Shown piece after piece: positions 44,206 through 52,909 of a stretch of 64,000 nt of DNA. A program made the position numbers and the translations under genes. This stretch comes from Sorangium cellulosum So0157-2 (GTDB taxonomy: Bacteria; Myxococcota_A; Polyangia; Polyangiales; Polyangiaceae): contig NC_021658.1 in the NCBI RefSeq assembly GCF_000418325.1, forward strand, positions 4,699,501 to 4,763,500. The letters run 5' to 3'. How positions within the stretch are numbered: position 1 is the first letter of the stretch; every line of letters starts with the position of its first letter. A model generated the notes under the pieces. That model ran no database searches, was not told the DNA's origin, and worked only from the letters and a program-made list of their open reading frames with translations.

Positions 44206-44781
44206 ATGAAGACCTCATCGAAGCTCAATCTCTTCCTCTGCGCGGCGCTGGTGTCCATGATGACGGCGGGCGTCCCGGGGTGCGCCCTCGAGCAGGAGGA
44301 CGTCGAGATCGAGCAGGACATGACGCCGGAGGACACGCTGGCGCCCAAGGCCTGGACGGGATGGACCGCGGACGACCTCGCGCCGGTCACGTGCCCCGCC
44401 GGGCGCATCGCCAGGGGCGCCGATTGCGATGGAAGCGCCTGCGAGTACCTGCGCCTCGACTGCGTCCCGGTGTCAGGGCTCGTCCTCGGCGAGAGCAGCT
44501 GGAGCGACTGGTTCTCCGAGGAGGGCTCCGCCTACCGCAAGTGCGCCGCCGACGAGTGGCTGACGGGGATCGCGTGCGACGGCGGCGACTGCGACAACAT
44601 CAGCCTCCAGTGCACGCAGTCGCTCAACGCGTCGGCCAACGCCGGCACGTGGTCGGCGTACTACTCCGAGGAGGACAGCTATTATCGCGCCCCGACCGGC
44701 CGCTACCTGCGCGGGGTGAGGTGCACCGGCGGCGACTGCGACAACATGAGCTACCTGCACAGCAGCATCCACTGGGACTGA
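44206..44781 (+). CDS. Lipoprotein with three Cys-containing repeats
   Basis: A 191-residue lipoprotein. ATG 44206 is chosen over 44188 because GGAG lies nine bases upstream. The signal ends with TAGVPGC. Three repeats follow, each about 40-45 residues: CPAGRIARGADCDGSACEYLRLDC, CAADEWLTGIACDGGDCDNISLQC (both cut here by one-residue comparison) and APTGRYLRGVRCTGGDCDNMSYLHS. They share G-x-x-L/A-x-G-x-x-C-x-G-x-x-C-D-N. Between them are aromatic WSDWFSEE and WSAYYSEE segments. The fold is probably disulfide-stabilised and carbohydrate- or surface-binding; I know no named family. Confidence 0.75.
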   Translation: MKTSSKLNLFLCAALVSMMTAGVPGCALEQEDVEIEQDMTPEDTLAPKAWTGWTADDLAPVTCPAGRIARGADCDGSACEYLRLDCVPVSGLVLGESSWSDWFSEEGSAYRKCAADEWLTGIACDGGDCDNISLQCTQSLNASANAGTWSAYYSEEDSYYRAPTGRYLRGVRCTGGDCDNMSYLHSSIHWD

Positions 44782-44823
44782 CCGCTGGCAGCCCCGGCCG
44801 CCTCGGGCGTCACCCGCGGCGCG

Positions 44824-46224
44824 TCACGGCTCCACGAGGTCGCGCGCCACGGGCGCGTGCGCGCCGCGCGGGTGGCGCTTCAGGTAGAGCTCCGCGACGG
44901 GCCGCGCCGCGGCCCGGCCGGCCGTGCGCTCGACCGCGACCATCTTGCGGCCGAGCGCCTCGGCGGCGAACGGGCCGCCCGGCGACTCGGCGAGGTACGC
45001 GTCGTACCAGGCCACCGCCGCCCCCGGCGAGCCGCCGTCGTCGACCATGCGCCCGAGCAGGAAGGCCGCCGCCTTCCCGTGGCTCGTCCCGGGGAACCGC
45101 TTGCGCGTCGCCGTGAGCGCGCGCTGCGCGACGTCGCCGCGGCGCGCGTACCGCGCCGCGTCCGCCAGCGCGACGAGGTCGTCGAGCGAGCCGCGCTCGA
45201 GCACGCCGCCGAGGCCGCGCTGCTCGGCCTCGGCCAGGACCGACCGGAAATCCCCCGCCGCCACGCGCTTCGCCCAGCTCGGCGCCGCCGCGGCGCCGTC
45301 CGGCGCCGCCGTCGAACCGCCCGGCGGAGGGCCCGCGGGCGCCCCCTCAGCCCGCGAGCCCTCCGGCCGTGCGGCCCCGGCGTCGCCATCGACGTCGCCG
45401 GGCCCGGTGTTCCTCTCTCCTCCGGGCGGCGCCGCGCCCGCGGACGACGGCGCCCGCTCGGCCGGCCCCGCCGCGCTGCCCACCGCGCCGGCCGCGTCGA
45501 CGCTCGAGATCTGCACGTCGCCCTCGCGCATCCGCGCCACGAGCCGCTGCCCGGCGCGGAGCGGCAGCCCTTCGGGCGCGAGCGGCCCGCGCACCGTCAC
45601 GCTCCCCTCGTGCAGATCCACGCGCAGGGTGCCGTCGCCGCGCGTCCACGACACGTCGAACGCCGTGCCGGTGACCAGCACCGCGAACGGCCCCGCCTCG
45701 ACCGACCAGCGCGCCTTCGGCCGCGGCGTCACGCGCAGCGACGCCCGGCCGTCCTCGAGCAGCATGCGCGCCCCGGCCGCGTCGACCTCCGCCACGCGCA
45801 GCGCGCTGCCCGGCGCGAGCGCGACGGTGGTGCCGTCCGTGAAGCGGAGCCGGGCCTCCTCGGCGGCCGCGGCGACGTAGCCGCCCGCGGCGCCGGGCGC
45901 GCCCTCGACCGCGTAGTCGAGCCGCCGCGCCGGCCAGAGCGCGACGAGCGCGACCGCGAGCGCCGCCGCGCCGGCGAGCGCCAGGCCCCACCGCGCGCGG
46001 CCCGCGTGCGCGGGCGAGAGCCCGAGGAAGCGGAGCCACGCGTCGACGCGGCTCAGGTCAGCGACCCAGCCCAGGGCGCCGCCGCGCCGCTGGGCGGCCC
46101 CGCGGCTCACCGCCTCCACGAAGCGGGCGCGCTCGGCGGCGTCGTGCGCCGCGTCGACGTCGGCGGGGATGCCCTCCCGCGCGAGGTCGGCGAGCCGGCT
46201 CAACTTCTCCGCTTCATTCATCAT
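44824..46224 (-). CDS. FecR-domain membrane protein, probable anti-sigma regulator
   Basis: A 466-residue protein starting at ATG 46224 (GGAGGAGAGC upstream). It has a cytoplasmic N-terminus (1-78), one membrane helix (79-97; WGLALAGAAALAVALVALW), then a FecR domain (about 115-235; RLRFTDGTTVALAPGSALRV, FAVLVTGTAFDVSW, LHEGSVTVRG). A Pro/Ala/Gly linker (245-310) leads to TPR-like helices (315-466). FecR proteins relay an outer-membrane or periplasmic signal to an ECF sigma factor. Its start overlaps the sigma gene stop by 11 bases, so they are coupled and very likely partners. No TonB receptor (FecA) is adjacent. Confidence 0.9.
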   Translation of the reverse strand: MMNEAEKLSRLADLAREGIPADVDAAHDAAERARFVEAVSRGAAQRRGGALGWVADLSRVDAWLRFLGLSPAHAGRARWGLALAGAAALAVALVALWPARRLDYAVEGAPGAAGGYVAAAAEEARLRFTDGTTVALAPGSALRVAEVDAAGARMLLEDGRASLRVTPRPKARWSVEAGPFAVLVTGTAFDVSWTRGDGTLRVDLHEGSVTVRGPLAPEGLPLRAGQRLVARMREGDVQISSVDAAGAVGSAAGPAERAPSSAGAAPPGGERNTGPGDVDGDAGAARPEGSRAEGAPAGPPPGGSTAAPDGAAAAPSWAKRVAAGDFRSVLAEAEQRGLGGVLERGSLDDLVALADAARYARRGDVAQRALTATRKRFPGTSHGKAAAFLLGRMVDDGGSPGAAVAWYDAYLAESPGGPFAAEALGRKMVAVERTAGRAAARPVAELYLKRHPRGAHAPVARDLVEP

Positions 46225-46855
46225 GCTCTCCTCCGCAGGCAAGGAGGCTCCCGGGCTGATCGAGCGCTTGCGGGGCCTTCGTGAGGTAGGCCGAGAGCGC
46301 GGGATCGCGCTGCGCGGCGGTGAGGATCCGGTGGGACGCGCGCGCGAGGTGGCGCTTCGTCGTGGCCAGGGAGCACCCGAGCGCGGCGGCGATCTCGGTG
46401 AGCTCGAGCCCCTCGATGAACCGCAGGACGAAGAGCGTCCGCGAGCGGTCGTCCACCTGGTCGAGGATGCCGTAGAGCCGGGTGAGCGCCGCGCGCCCCT
46501 GCGGATCCTGCTGCGCGCTGCCGACGTCCGGGAGCTCGCCCGAGGGCGACAGCTGGAGCCAGCGGCGCAGGCGCCGGCGCCGCAGCTCGGCGCGCGCGAC
46601 GCGCACCGCGATGCCGACGATGAAGCTCGAGAGCAGCGACGGATCGCGCAGGTCCTTCGCCACGCGGAAGAAGCGCAGGAACGTGTCCTGCACGTGGTCG
46701 TCGACCTCGTCGCCCGGGCCGAGGGTGCGCTTCAGGATCCGGCGCACGAGCGGCGCGAACCGCTGCCACACGACCGGCGCGGCGCCCGGGTGCCCCTGCG
46801 CGGCGGCGCGCGCCAGCGCCACGTCGTCGGTCGCGGACAGCGGTAGCGCCTGCAC
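46214..46855 (-). CDS. ECF-type RNA polymerase sigma factor
   Basis: A 213-residue sigma-70 family protein. GTG 46855 is preferred because AAAGGGGGAG precedes it; a frame open to 46924 lacks such a signal. Region 2 (about 30-95) includes WQRFAPLVRRILKR and DHVQDTFLRFFRV, the core-binding and -10-recognition part. Region 4 (about 140-195) includes LRFIEGLELTEIAAALGCSLATTKRHLARA, the -35 helix-turn-helix. There is no region 1 or 3, as usual for ECF factors. It is translationally coupled to the FecR-domain gene and diverges from the large kinase gene at 47117; it may control both from the 260-bp gap. Confidence 0.93.
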   Translation of the reverse strand: MQALPLSATDDVALARAAAQGHPGAAPVVWQRFAPLVRRILKRTLGPGDEVDDHVQDTFLRFFRVAKDLRDPSLLSSFIVGIAVRVARAELRRRRLRRWLQLSPSGELPDVGSAQQDPQGRAALTRLYGILDQVDDRSRTLFVLRFIEGLELTEIAAALGCSLATTKRHLARASHRILTAAQRDPALSAYLTKAPQALDQPGSLLACGGEHDE

Positions 46856-47116
46856 GCTCCCCCTTTGCGTGGAGGGCGCGACCGCTGTCAAGGGCGGGAC
46901 GGTCGACCGGCGGCCTTGGATCACGCCCAGCAGTGTTCTCCAGAGGTCCGCCGCGGCTCAAGATTCGGAGCGCCCGCGCACCGGAGGAGCTCCCGCCAAG
47001 GAACGAGAGAGAACATCGATTGGATGTGCGCGGAATCATTGATTTCGGCCACAGCGGCCCCGACGCGGCGTCGAACGCCGTCACGGTAGGTTCCGTATCA
47101 GCTGTAACCTGTACGC

Positions 47117-50100
47117 ATGACGACACTTGGCGCGGCTCATGCCACCGGATCCGCGAGCCCGCCGCAGGCCTACGCCGCGGAGGCCGTCCTCCATCAGGGG
47201 ACGATGATCACCGTGCGCCGCGCGCGCCGCGTGTCGGACGGGCAGCCCGTCGTGCTGAAGGGACCGAGCGCCGGGCGGGCGTCGCCGCGCGCGATCGCGA
47301 GGCTCCGCCACGAGCAGGTGATCACGCGCGAGATCGCGCATCCGGGCGTACTCCGTATCCTCGACGTCGAGGAGAGCGACGGGGGGCCCGTGCTCGTCCT
47401 GGAGGACTTCGGCGGCGCGTCGCTCGACATCGTCCTGCGGGGGGAGAGGCTCAGCCTGGCCACGACCCTGCGGATCGGCATCCACCTCGCGGACGCCCTC
47501 GCGTCGCTGCACCACGCGGGCGTCATCCACAAGGACGTCAAGCCGCACAACATCCTCGTCCGCCTCGATCCGCTGGTGGTCAAGCTCTCCGACTTCGGGA
47601 TCGCAACGCGCCTGTCGCAGGAGGCGCCGCGGGCCGAGAGCCCGGACGCCGCGGAGGGGACCCTGGCGTACATGTCGCCCGAGCAGACGGGCTGGATGAA
47701 CCGCAGCCTCGACTGCCGGACGGACCTCTACTCCCTCGGCGTCACCCTCTACGAGATGCTCACGGGCGCGCCCCCGTTCACAGCGCCGAGCGCCATGGAG
47801 CTCGTTCACTGCCACCTGGCCAGGACGCCGACGCCGCCGCACGCCGCGTCGCCCGAGATCCCGCGCGTCGTCTCGGATCTCGTCATGAAGCTCCTCTCCA
47901 AGGCCGCCGAGGATCGGTATCCGTGCGCCGAGGCGCTGCGCGCCGATCTCGAGGAGTGCCTCCGGAGGTACGAGGCCGACGGCCGCGTCGACCCTTTCCC
48001 GCTCGGCGAGCGCGACGCGGGCGGCCGGCTCTGGCTGCCGGAGAAGCTCTACGGGCGCGAGGCCGAGACGCAGGCGGTCGTGGCCGCGTGCGAGCGCGCG
48101 GCGGCCGGCGCCGTCGAGCTCTTCCTCATCTCCGGCCACGCCGGCGTCGGCAAGTCCGCCCTCGTCCGCGAGGTCTACAAGGTGCTCGCGCAGCGGCCCG
48201 GGTACTTCGTGTCGGGGAAGTTCGGCCAGCTCAAGCAGCGCACCCCCTACGCGGCCATCGCGCAGGCGTTCGGCGAGCTGTGCGAGCGCATGCTGTCGGA
48301 GGGCGAGGAGCCCGTGGCGCGCTGGAAGGCCCGGCTGAGCGCCGCGCTCGGCGCGATCGGGCAGGTCGTCGTCGACGTGATCCCCGAGCTCGAGCGCGTC
48401 GTCGGACCCCAGCCCGCCGTGCAGCCGCTCGGGCCGAACGAGTCGAAGAACCGCTTCAGCCTCGCGTTCCAGACCTTCGTCCGCGCCGTCACCGAGGAGC
48501 ACCTCCTCGTGCTCTTCATCGACGACCTCCAGTGGGCCGACCCGGCCTCGCTGAAGCTCCTCGAGCTCCTGATGACCGATCCCGACGGCCGCGGGATGCT
48601 CGTGATCGGCGCCTACCGCGACCAGGAGGTCGACGACGCCCACCCGCTGGCGAGGCTCGTCCGCGACCTGCGGGCGACGAACGCGCCCGCCTCCGATGTG
48701 TGGCTCAGGCCGCTCGAGATCGAGGACATCCGCCGGCTCCTCGCCGACGCCCTGCGCTGCCGCCTCGAGGACACGGACGCCTTCGCGGCGCTGATCCTGG
48801 AGAGGACCGCGGGCAACCCGTTCTTCATCCACCAGCTCCTGCACGCGCTCGCCGGCGAGGGGATCGTGCGCTTCGATCCGGCCGCGGGGGCGTGGGCGTG
48901 GAGCCTCGAGCGCGCCCGGAGCGCGGAGGGCGCGGAGGGCGTCGTCGCGCTGATGTCCGCGAAGATCCGGCGGCTCGCGCCCGGCGCGCAGCGCGCCCTC
49001 CAGCTCGCCGCCTGCATTGGCCACCGCTTCGACCTCGGGACGCTCGCGCTCGTCGCCGAGCAGCCCCCGGGCGAGGTGGCCGCGGCGCTCTGGGACGCCC
49101 TGCGGAAGGGCCTCATCGTGCCCCTCGATCCCGAGTACCGCTTCGTCCACGCCGGCGACGCGGCGGTCGCGGGCAGGCTGCTCGAGGACCCCTCGTTCCG
49201 CGTCTCGTACCGGTTCCTGCACGATCGCGTCCAGCAGGCGGCGTACGCGCTCATCGACGAGCCGGAGCGGAAGCGGCTGCACCACCGCATCGGCCGGCTG
49301 CTCGCGGCGAGCCTCGGCGAGGACCCGAGCGACGAGGAGCTGTTCGTCGTCGTCGGCCACCTGAACGTCGCGGCGGCGCTGATCGAGGGCGCGGCGGAGC
49401 GCGGCGAGCTCGTGCGGCTCAACCTGGCCGCGGGGCGGCGCGCGCAGGCGGCGACCGCGTACGACGCCGCGTTCGGCTACCTGAGCGCCGCGGTGTCCGC
49501 GCTCGGCCCGGATCCGTGGGCCGGCGAGCCGGGCCTCGCCTTCGACGTCTTCGACGTCTTCAACATCCACGCCGCGAAGGCCGAGTGCGCGCACCTGAGC
49601 GGCCGCTTCGACGAGGCGGAGGCGCTCTTCGACGCCCTCCTCGAGCGCGCCGCCTCGGACGTGGAGCGCGCGCGCGTCTACTGCATGCGGATGGTCCTCT
49701 ACAACGCGCAGCACCGCTGGGCGGACACGCTCGCGGTGGCGCTCAAGGGCCTGCGCCTCTTCGGCGTGGAGGTGCCCACCGAGGGCGAGGCGCTCGCCGC
49801 CGCGCTCCGCGCGGAGCTCGCCGAGGCCGAGCGCGGCTTCGCCGCCCGGCGGGGCGAGGACGTCGGCGCGGACCCGGAGCTCGCCGATCCGCGCGTCAGG
49901 GTCGTGGTGGAGATGCTCGGCTACGGCTCGCCGTCGGCGTATTTCCTCAACCCGCCGCTGGCCCAGCTCCTCGCCGTCATGATGGCGAACCTGTCGCTCC
50001 GGCACGGGAGCTCGCCGATGGCCAGCGTGGCGTACGCGTACCACGGCTTCTACCTGGCCGCGTTCTGGGGCCAGCCGCACGAGGGCTACAGGATCGTGCG

Positions 50101-52267
50101 GATGGGCGTCGCCCTGAACGACAGGTACCGGGTCGACGCCATCAGGGCGAAGCTCGACTTCAACCACGCGGTCGTCATGAACCACTCGAGGCCGCAGCGA
50201 GAGGCGCTCGAGGTCCTCCAGCGGGCGCGGGTCGCCGGGATGGAGACCGGCGACTTCATGTTCGCGTCGGCGGCCTCCAACATCGTCGCCCAGATGAAGC
50301 TCAGCCTCGAAGGCGAGCTCCGGCGCGTGCGCGAGGACGTCGGCGGGTTCCTGCGCTTCACCTCCCGCACGAAGGACGCGCTGTCGACGGCGGTCCAGAC
50401 CGTCGCGCGGCAGGTGATCCAGAACCTCGAGGGGCGCACGCTGGACCGCGGCACGCTGAGCGACGCCGCCTTCGACGAGGACGCCTTCGCGCCGAAGCTC
50501 GAGGCGATCGGCCTCGCGATCGTCGCCGGCTTCTACTACACGAACAAGCTCGCGCTCGCGTACCTCTACGGCGATCACGAGGGCGCGCTCCGGATGGCGC
50601 GCCGCGCGCAGGAGCGGGCCCGCGCCCTGACGGGCCAGTACATCGGCATCGTCGATCTGCCGCTCTACACCTGCCTCACCCTCCTGGCGCTCGGCCCCCG
50701 GGCGAGCGGGGAGGAGGGCGGCGCGCTGGCCGAGATGCTCGCGTCGAGCCACGACAAGCTCGCCGTCCTCGCGCGGAATTGCCCCGAGCTCCGGCACCTG
50801 GAGCTGCTCGTCCGGGCGGAGCGCGCGCGCGTCGCCGGGGAGGCGCTGGAGCCGATCCTCGAGCTCTACCAGCAGGCGAGCGACGCCGCGGAGCAGGCGG
50901 GGTACGTGCGCTACCGCGCGCTCGTCAGCGAGCTCTGCGGCAGGTTCCTCGCCTCGAGGCGCATGCCGTGGCTCGCGCGGTCGTGCCTCGTCGAGGCCTA
51001 CCAGGCCTACGCGCGCTGGGGCGCCACGGCCAAGCTGCGGCAGATGGAGGAGGCCTACGTCGAGCTGCTCCCCCGCGCGGCGGCGGGCCAGCCCGCGTCC
51101 GCGGACCTCCTGTCGAACCTGACCTCGGTCGCCGTGTCGACCACGGAGATGGTCGCGCGGCGCGTGGCGCTGCTCGACGCCGCGGCGCTCATCCGCGCCG
51201 CGCAGGCGGTGGCGCGCGAGATCGACCTCGGCCGCGTCATGACGCGGCTGCTCCGGCTCGCGGTCGAGAGCGTCGGCGCCCAGCGGGGCGCGCTGATCCT
51301 GGGCCACGAGGGCGGGCCGCGCGTGGAGGCCGTCGTCGAGGACGCGGGCGAGGTGCGCGTCGGCCCGTCCACGCCCGTGCGCGAGAGCGGCGCCGCGGCC
51401 GCCCGGGTGATCGAGCTCGCGATGAGCGCCGGGGGCGCCGTCGTCGTGGCGGACGCCGCGCAGGACGCGCGGCTCGATGGCGATCCCTACGTCGCGGCGC
51501 GCAAGCCGCGATCGGTGCTCGCGCTGCCCATGGTGAGCCAGGGCGAGCTCTCGGGGGTCCTCTACCTGGAGAACAACGCCGCGCCCGACGTGTTCTCGCC
51601 CGCCCGCCTCGACGTGCTCGAGCTCGTCGCCGCGCAGGCCGCCATCGCCGTGAACAACGCGCTGCTCTACGCGCGCGTCCAGGCGGCGAGCGACGAGCTC
51701 CGCCGCGCCAACGACGCGCTCGAGGCGGCCGTCGCCGCCCGCACCGCGGAGCTGTCGTCGGCGATGGCGCGGCTCGAGGAGGAGCTCGCCGAGCGGGCGC
51801 GCGCCGAGCAGGAGCGCGCCGGCCTGCAGGAGGACCTCATCCGCGTGCAGCGCGAGCGGCTCGCGGAGCTGTCGACGCCGCTCATCCCGATCACCGATCG
51901 CGTCATGGTGATGCCGCTCATCGGGACGATGGACGCGCAGCGCGCGGACGAGGCGCTCGCCGCGGCGCTCCGCGGCGTGTCGGAGACGGGGGCCCAGGTC
52001 GTCATCCTGGACATCACGGGCGTGCGGGGCGTGGACAGCAGCGTCGCGGCCACGCTCCTGCGCGCCGCCGCCGCGCTGCGCCTGCTCGGCGCCGAGGCGG
52101 TGATCACCGGCATCGGCCCCCGCGTGTCGCAGACGCTCGTCGGCCTCGACATCGATCTCGGCGGGACCGTCGTCCAGGGGACGCTCCAGCGCGGGATCGC
52201 CTACGCGATCCGGAGGACCGGCGAGGCGCCGCGGCTCGGGCGCCGCTCGTCCGGCGGCCGCCGCTGA
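47117..52267 (+). CDS. Giant Ser/Thr kinase-AAA ATPase-GAF-STAS signalling protein
   Basis: A 1716-residue cytoplasmic protein. The kinase domain (about 22-290) has catalytic HKDVKPHNILV (HRD changed to HKD) and LSDFGIA, but the glycine loop (VLHQGTMITVRRAR) is weak. The AAA/STAND ATPase (about 310-600) has P-loop GHAGVGKSALV and Walker B VLFIDDLQWADP. A long TPR-like region (to about 1330), a GAF domain (about 1375-1530; VLYLENN), a coiled coil (1530-1590) and a STAS domain (1590-1700; TPLIPITDRVMVMPLIGTMD, VVILDITGVRGVDSS) follow. Relatives of this type usually end in a histidine kinase; here STAS replaces it, pointing to stressosome-like output. It is next to, and divergent from, the ECF sigma gene. 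Confidence 0.92.
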   Translation: MTTLGAAHATGSASPPQAYAAEAVLHQGTMITVRRARRVSDGQPVVLKGPSAGRASPRAIARLRHEQVITREIAHPGVLRILDVEESDGGPVLVLEDFGGASLDIVLRGERLSLATTLRIGIHLADALASLHHAGVIHKDVKPHNILVRLDPLVVKLSDFGIATRLSQEAPRAESPDAAEGTLAYMSPEQTGWMNRSLDCRTDLYSLGVTLYEMLTGAPPFTAPSAMELVHCHLARTPTPPHAASPEIPRVVSDLVMKLLSKAAEDRYPCAEALRADLEECLRRYEADGRVDPFPLGERDAGGRLWLPEKLYGREAETQAVVAACERAAAGAVELFLISGHAGVGKSALVREVYKVLAQRPGYFVSGKFGQLKQRTPYAAIAQAFGELCERMLSEGEEPVARWKARLSAALGAIGQVVVDVIPELERVVGPQPAVQPLGPNESKNRFSLAFQTFVRAVTEEHLLVLFIDDLQWADPASLKLLELLMTDPDGRGMLVIGAYRDQEVDDAHPLARLVRDLRATNAPASDVWLRPLEIEDIRRLLADALRCRLEDTDAFAALILERTAGNPFFIHQLLHALAGEGIVRFDPAAGAWAWSLERARSAEGAEGVVALMSAKIRRLAPGAQRALQLAACIGHRFDLGTLALVAEQPPGEVAAALWDALRKGLIVPLDPEYRFVHAGDAAVAGRLLEDPSFRVSYRFLHDRVQQAAYALIDEPERKRLHHRIGRLLAASLGEDPSDEELFVVVGHLNVAAALIEGAAERGELVRLNLAAGRRAQAATAYDAAFGYLSAAVSALGPDPWAGEPGLAFDVFDVFNIHAAKAECAHLSGRFDEAEALFDALLERAASDVERARVYCMRMVLYNAQHRWADTLAVALKGLRLFGVEVPTEGEALAAALRAELAEAERGFAARRGEDVGADPELADPRVRVVVEMLGYGSPSAYFLNPPLAQLLAVMMANLSLRHGSSPMASVAYAYHGFYLAAFWGQPHEGYRIVRMGVALNDRYRVDAIRAKLDFNHAVVMNHSRPQREALEVLQRARVAGMETGDFMFASAASNIVAQMKLSLEGELRRVREDVGGFLRFTSRTKDALSTAVQTVARQVIQNLEGRTLDRGTLSDAAFDEDAFAPKLEAIGLAIVAGFYYTNKLALAYLYGDHEGALRMARRAQERARALTGQYIGIVDLPLYTCLTLLALGPRASGEEGGALAEMLASSHDKLAVLARNCPELRHLELLVRAERARVAGEALEPILELYQQASDAAEQAGYVRYRALVSELCGRFLASRRMPWLARSCLVEAYQAYARWGATAKLRQMEEAYVELLPRAAAGQPASADLLSNLTSVAVSTTEMVARRVALLDAAALIRAAQAVAREIDLGRVMTRLLRLAVESVGAQRGALILGHEGGPRVEAVVEDAGEVRVGPSTPVRESGAAAARVIELAMSAGGAVVVADAAQDARLDGDPYVAARKPRSVLALPMVSQGELSGVLYLENNAAPDVFSPARLDVLELVAAQAAIAVNNALLYARVQAASDELRRANDALEAAVAARTAELSSAMARLEEELAERARAEQERAGLQEDLIRVQRERLAELSTPLIPITDRVMVMPLIGTMDAQRADEALAAALRGVSETGAQVVILDITGVRGVDSSVAATLLRAAAALRLLGAEAVITGIGPRVSQTLVGLDIDLGGTVVQGTLQRGIAYAIRRTGEAPRLGRRSSGGRR

Positions 52268-52274
52268 GCGCGGC

Positions 52275-52637
52275 TCAGTTGGCGAGCTTGTTTTCCTCGC
52301 GCGGGCCGAAGATCGCCTCCCAGTTCGAGCGGTAGGCGTCGGTCGCGACCTGGGCGGGGCCCGACCGGGGCGCGTCGGCCCCGCGGGGCGCCGGGAGGAG
52401 CACCTCCACGTCGAAGAGCCGGGCGTGATCGGACCGCGGCGTCAGCTTCACGAGCTCGCCGGCCAGCGGGCGCCCGTGCTCGGTGGGCCGCAGCTCGCCG
52501 ATCTCGAGCCGGTCCTCCCGGCTCCGGATGACCCGGAAGCCCTCGCCCTGCTCGACGGGGCTGTGGATGAAGACGACATCCTGGTTCGCGGGCGGCGCGG
52601 GCTTGTCGTCTTTCTGCGGCGGCTCGTCCTTGCCCAT
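52275..52637 (-). CDS. Small conserved-type protein, 120 aa
   Basis: A cytoplasmic acidic protein (MGKDEPPQKDDKPAPPANQ...) with a Pro/Lys/Asp tail in the first 20 residues and a compact beta-rich domain (20-85; VVFIHSPVEQGEGFRVIRSRED, LEIGELRPTEHGRPLAGELVKL). It ends in NWEAIFGPREENKLAN. No catalytic motif is seen. Proteins of this kind occur in other myxobacteria as conserved hypotheticals, from memory; no function is known. It converges on the giant kinase gene with a 7-base gap, and its upstream region holds a 54-bp direct repeat. Confidence 0.7.
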   Translation of the reverse strand: MGKDEPPQKDDKPAPPANQDVVFIHSPVEQGEGFRVIRSREDRLEIGELRPTEHGRPLAGELVKLTPRSDHARLFDVEVLLPAPRGADAPRSGPAQVATDAYRSNWEAIFGPREENKLAN

Positions 52638-52690
52638 CGCCGAGAGCTTCCCACGTTCCCCCCCTGGGGCGCCAGGCGAAGCGAGCGGTC

Positions 52691-52796
52691 GGATCCGCGC
52701 GGCGCGCGCCTGGCACGACGCCCGCGGCGCCGCGCGGCCTCCGAGGATCCACGCGGCGCGCGCCTGGCACGACGCCCGCGGCGCCGCGCGGCCTCC
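52691..52796. repeat. 54-bp-spaced direct repeat of 52 bp
   Basis: GGATCCGCGCGGCGCGCGCC... at 52691-52742 is repeated at 52745-52796 with one base change (GGATCCA). It contains CTGGCACGACGCCCGCGGCGCC in each copy and lies between the divergent 120-aa gene and the PilZ gene. Confidence 0.95.
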
Positions 52797-52909
52797 AAAA
52801 TTTGGCCAGCGCGGGGCTTACGCCGTACTGCCGGCCAGTGGGCCCTCTGCACCGTGGAGGTCCCGCGATCGCGGACGCGGCTTCGCGGCCGAGGCGGAGG
52901 AATGGGCGT

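Noticed and set aside
52711..52788. CTGGCACGAC as a possible sigma-54 -24 element
   Set aside because: No TTGC at the required -12 spacing in either repeat copy.
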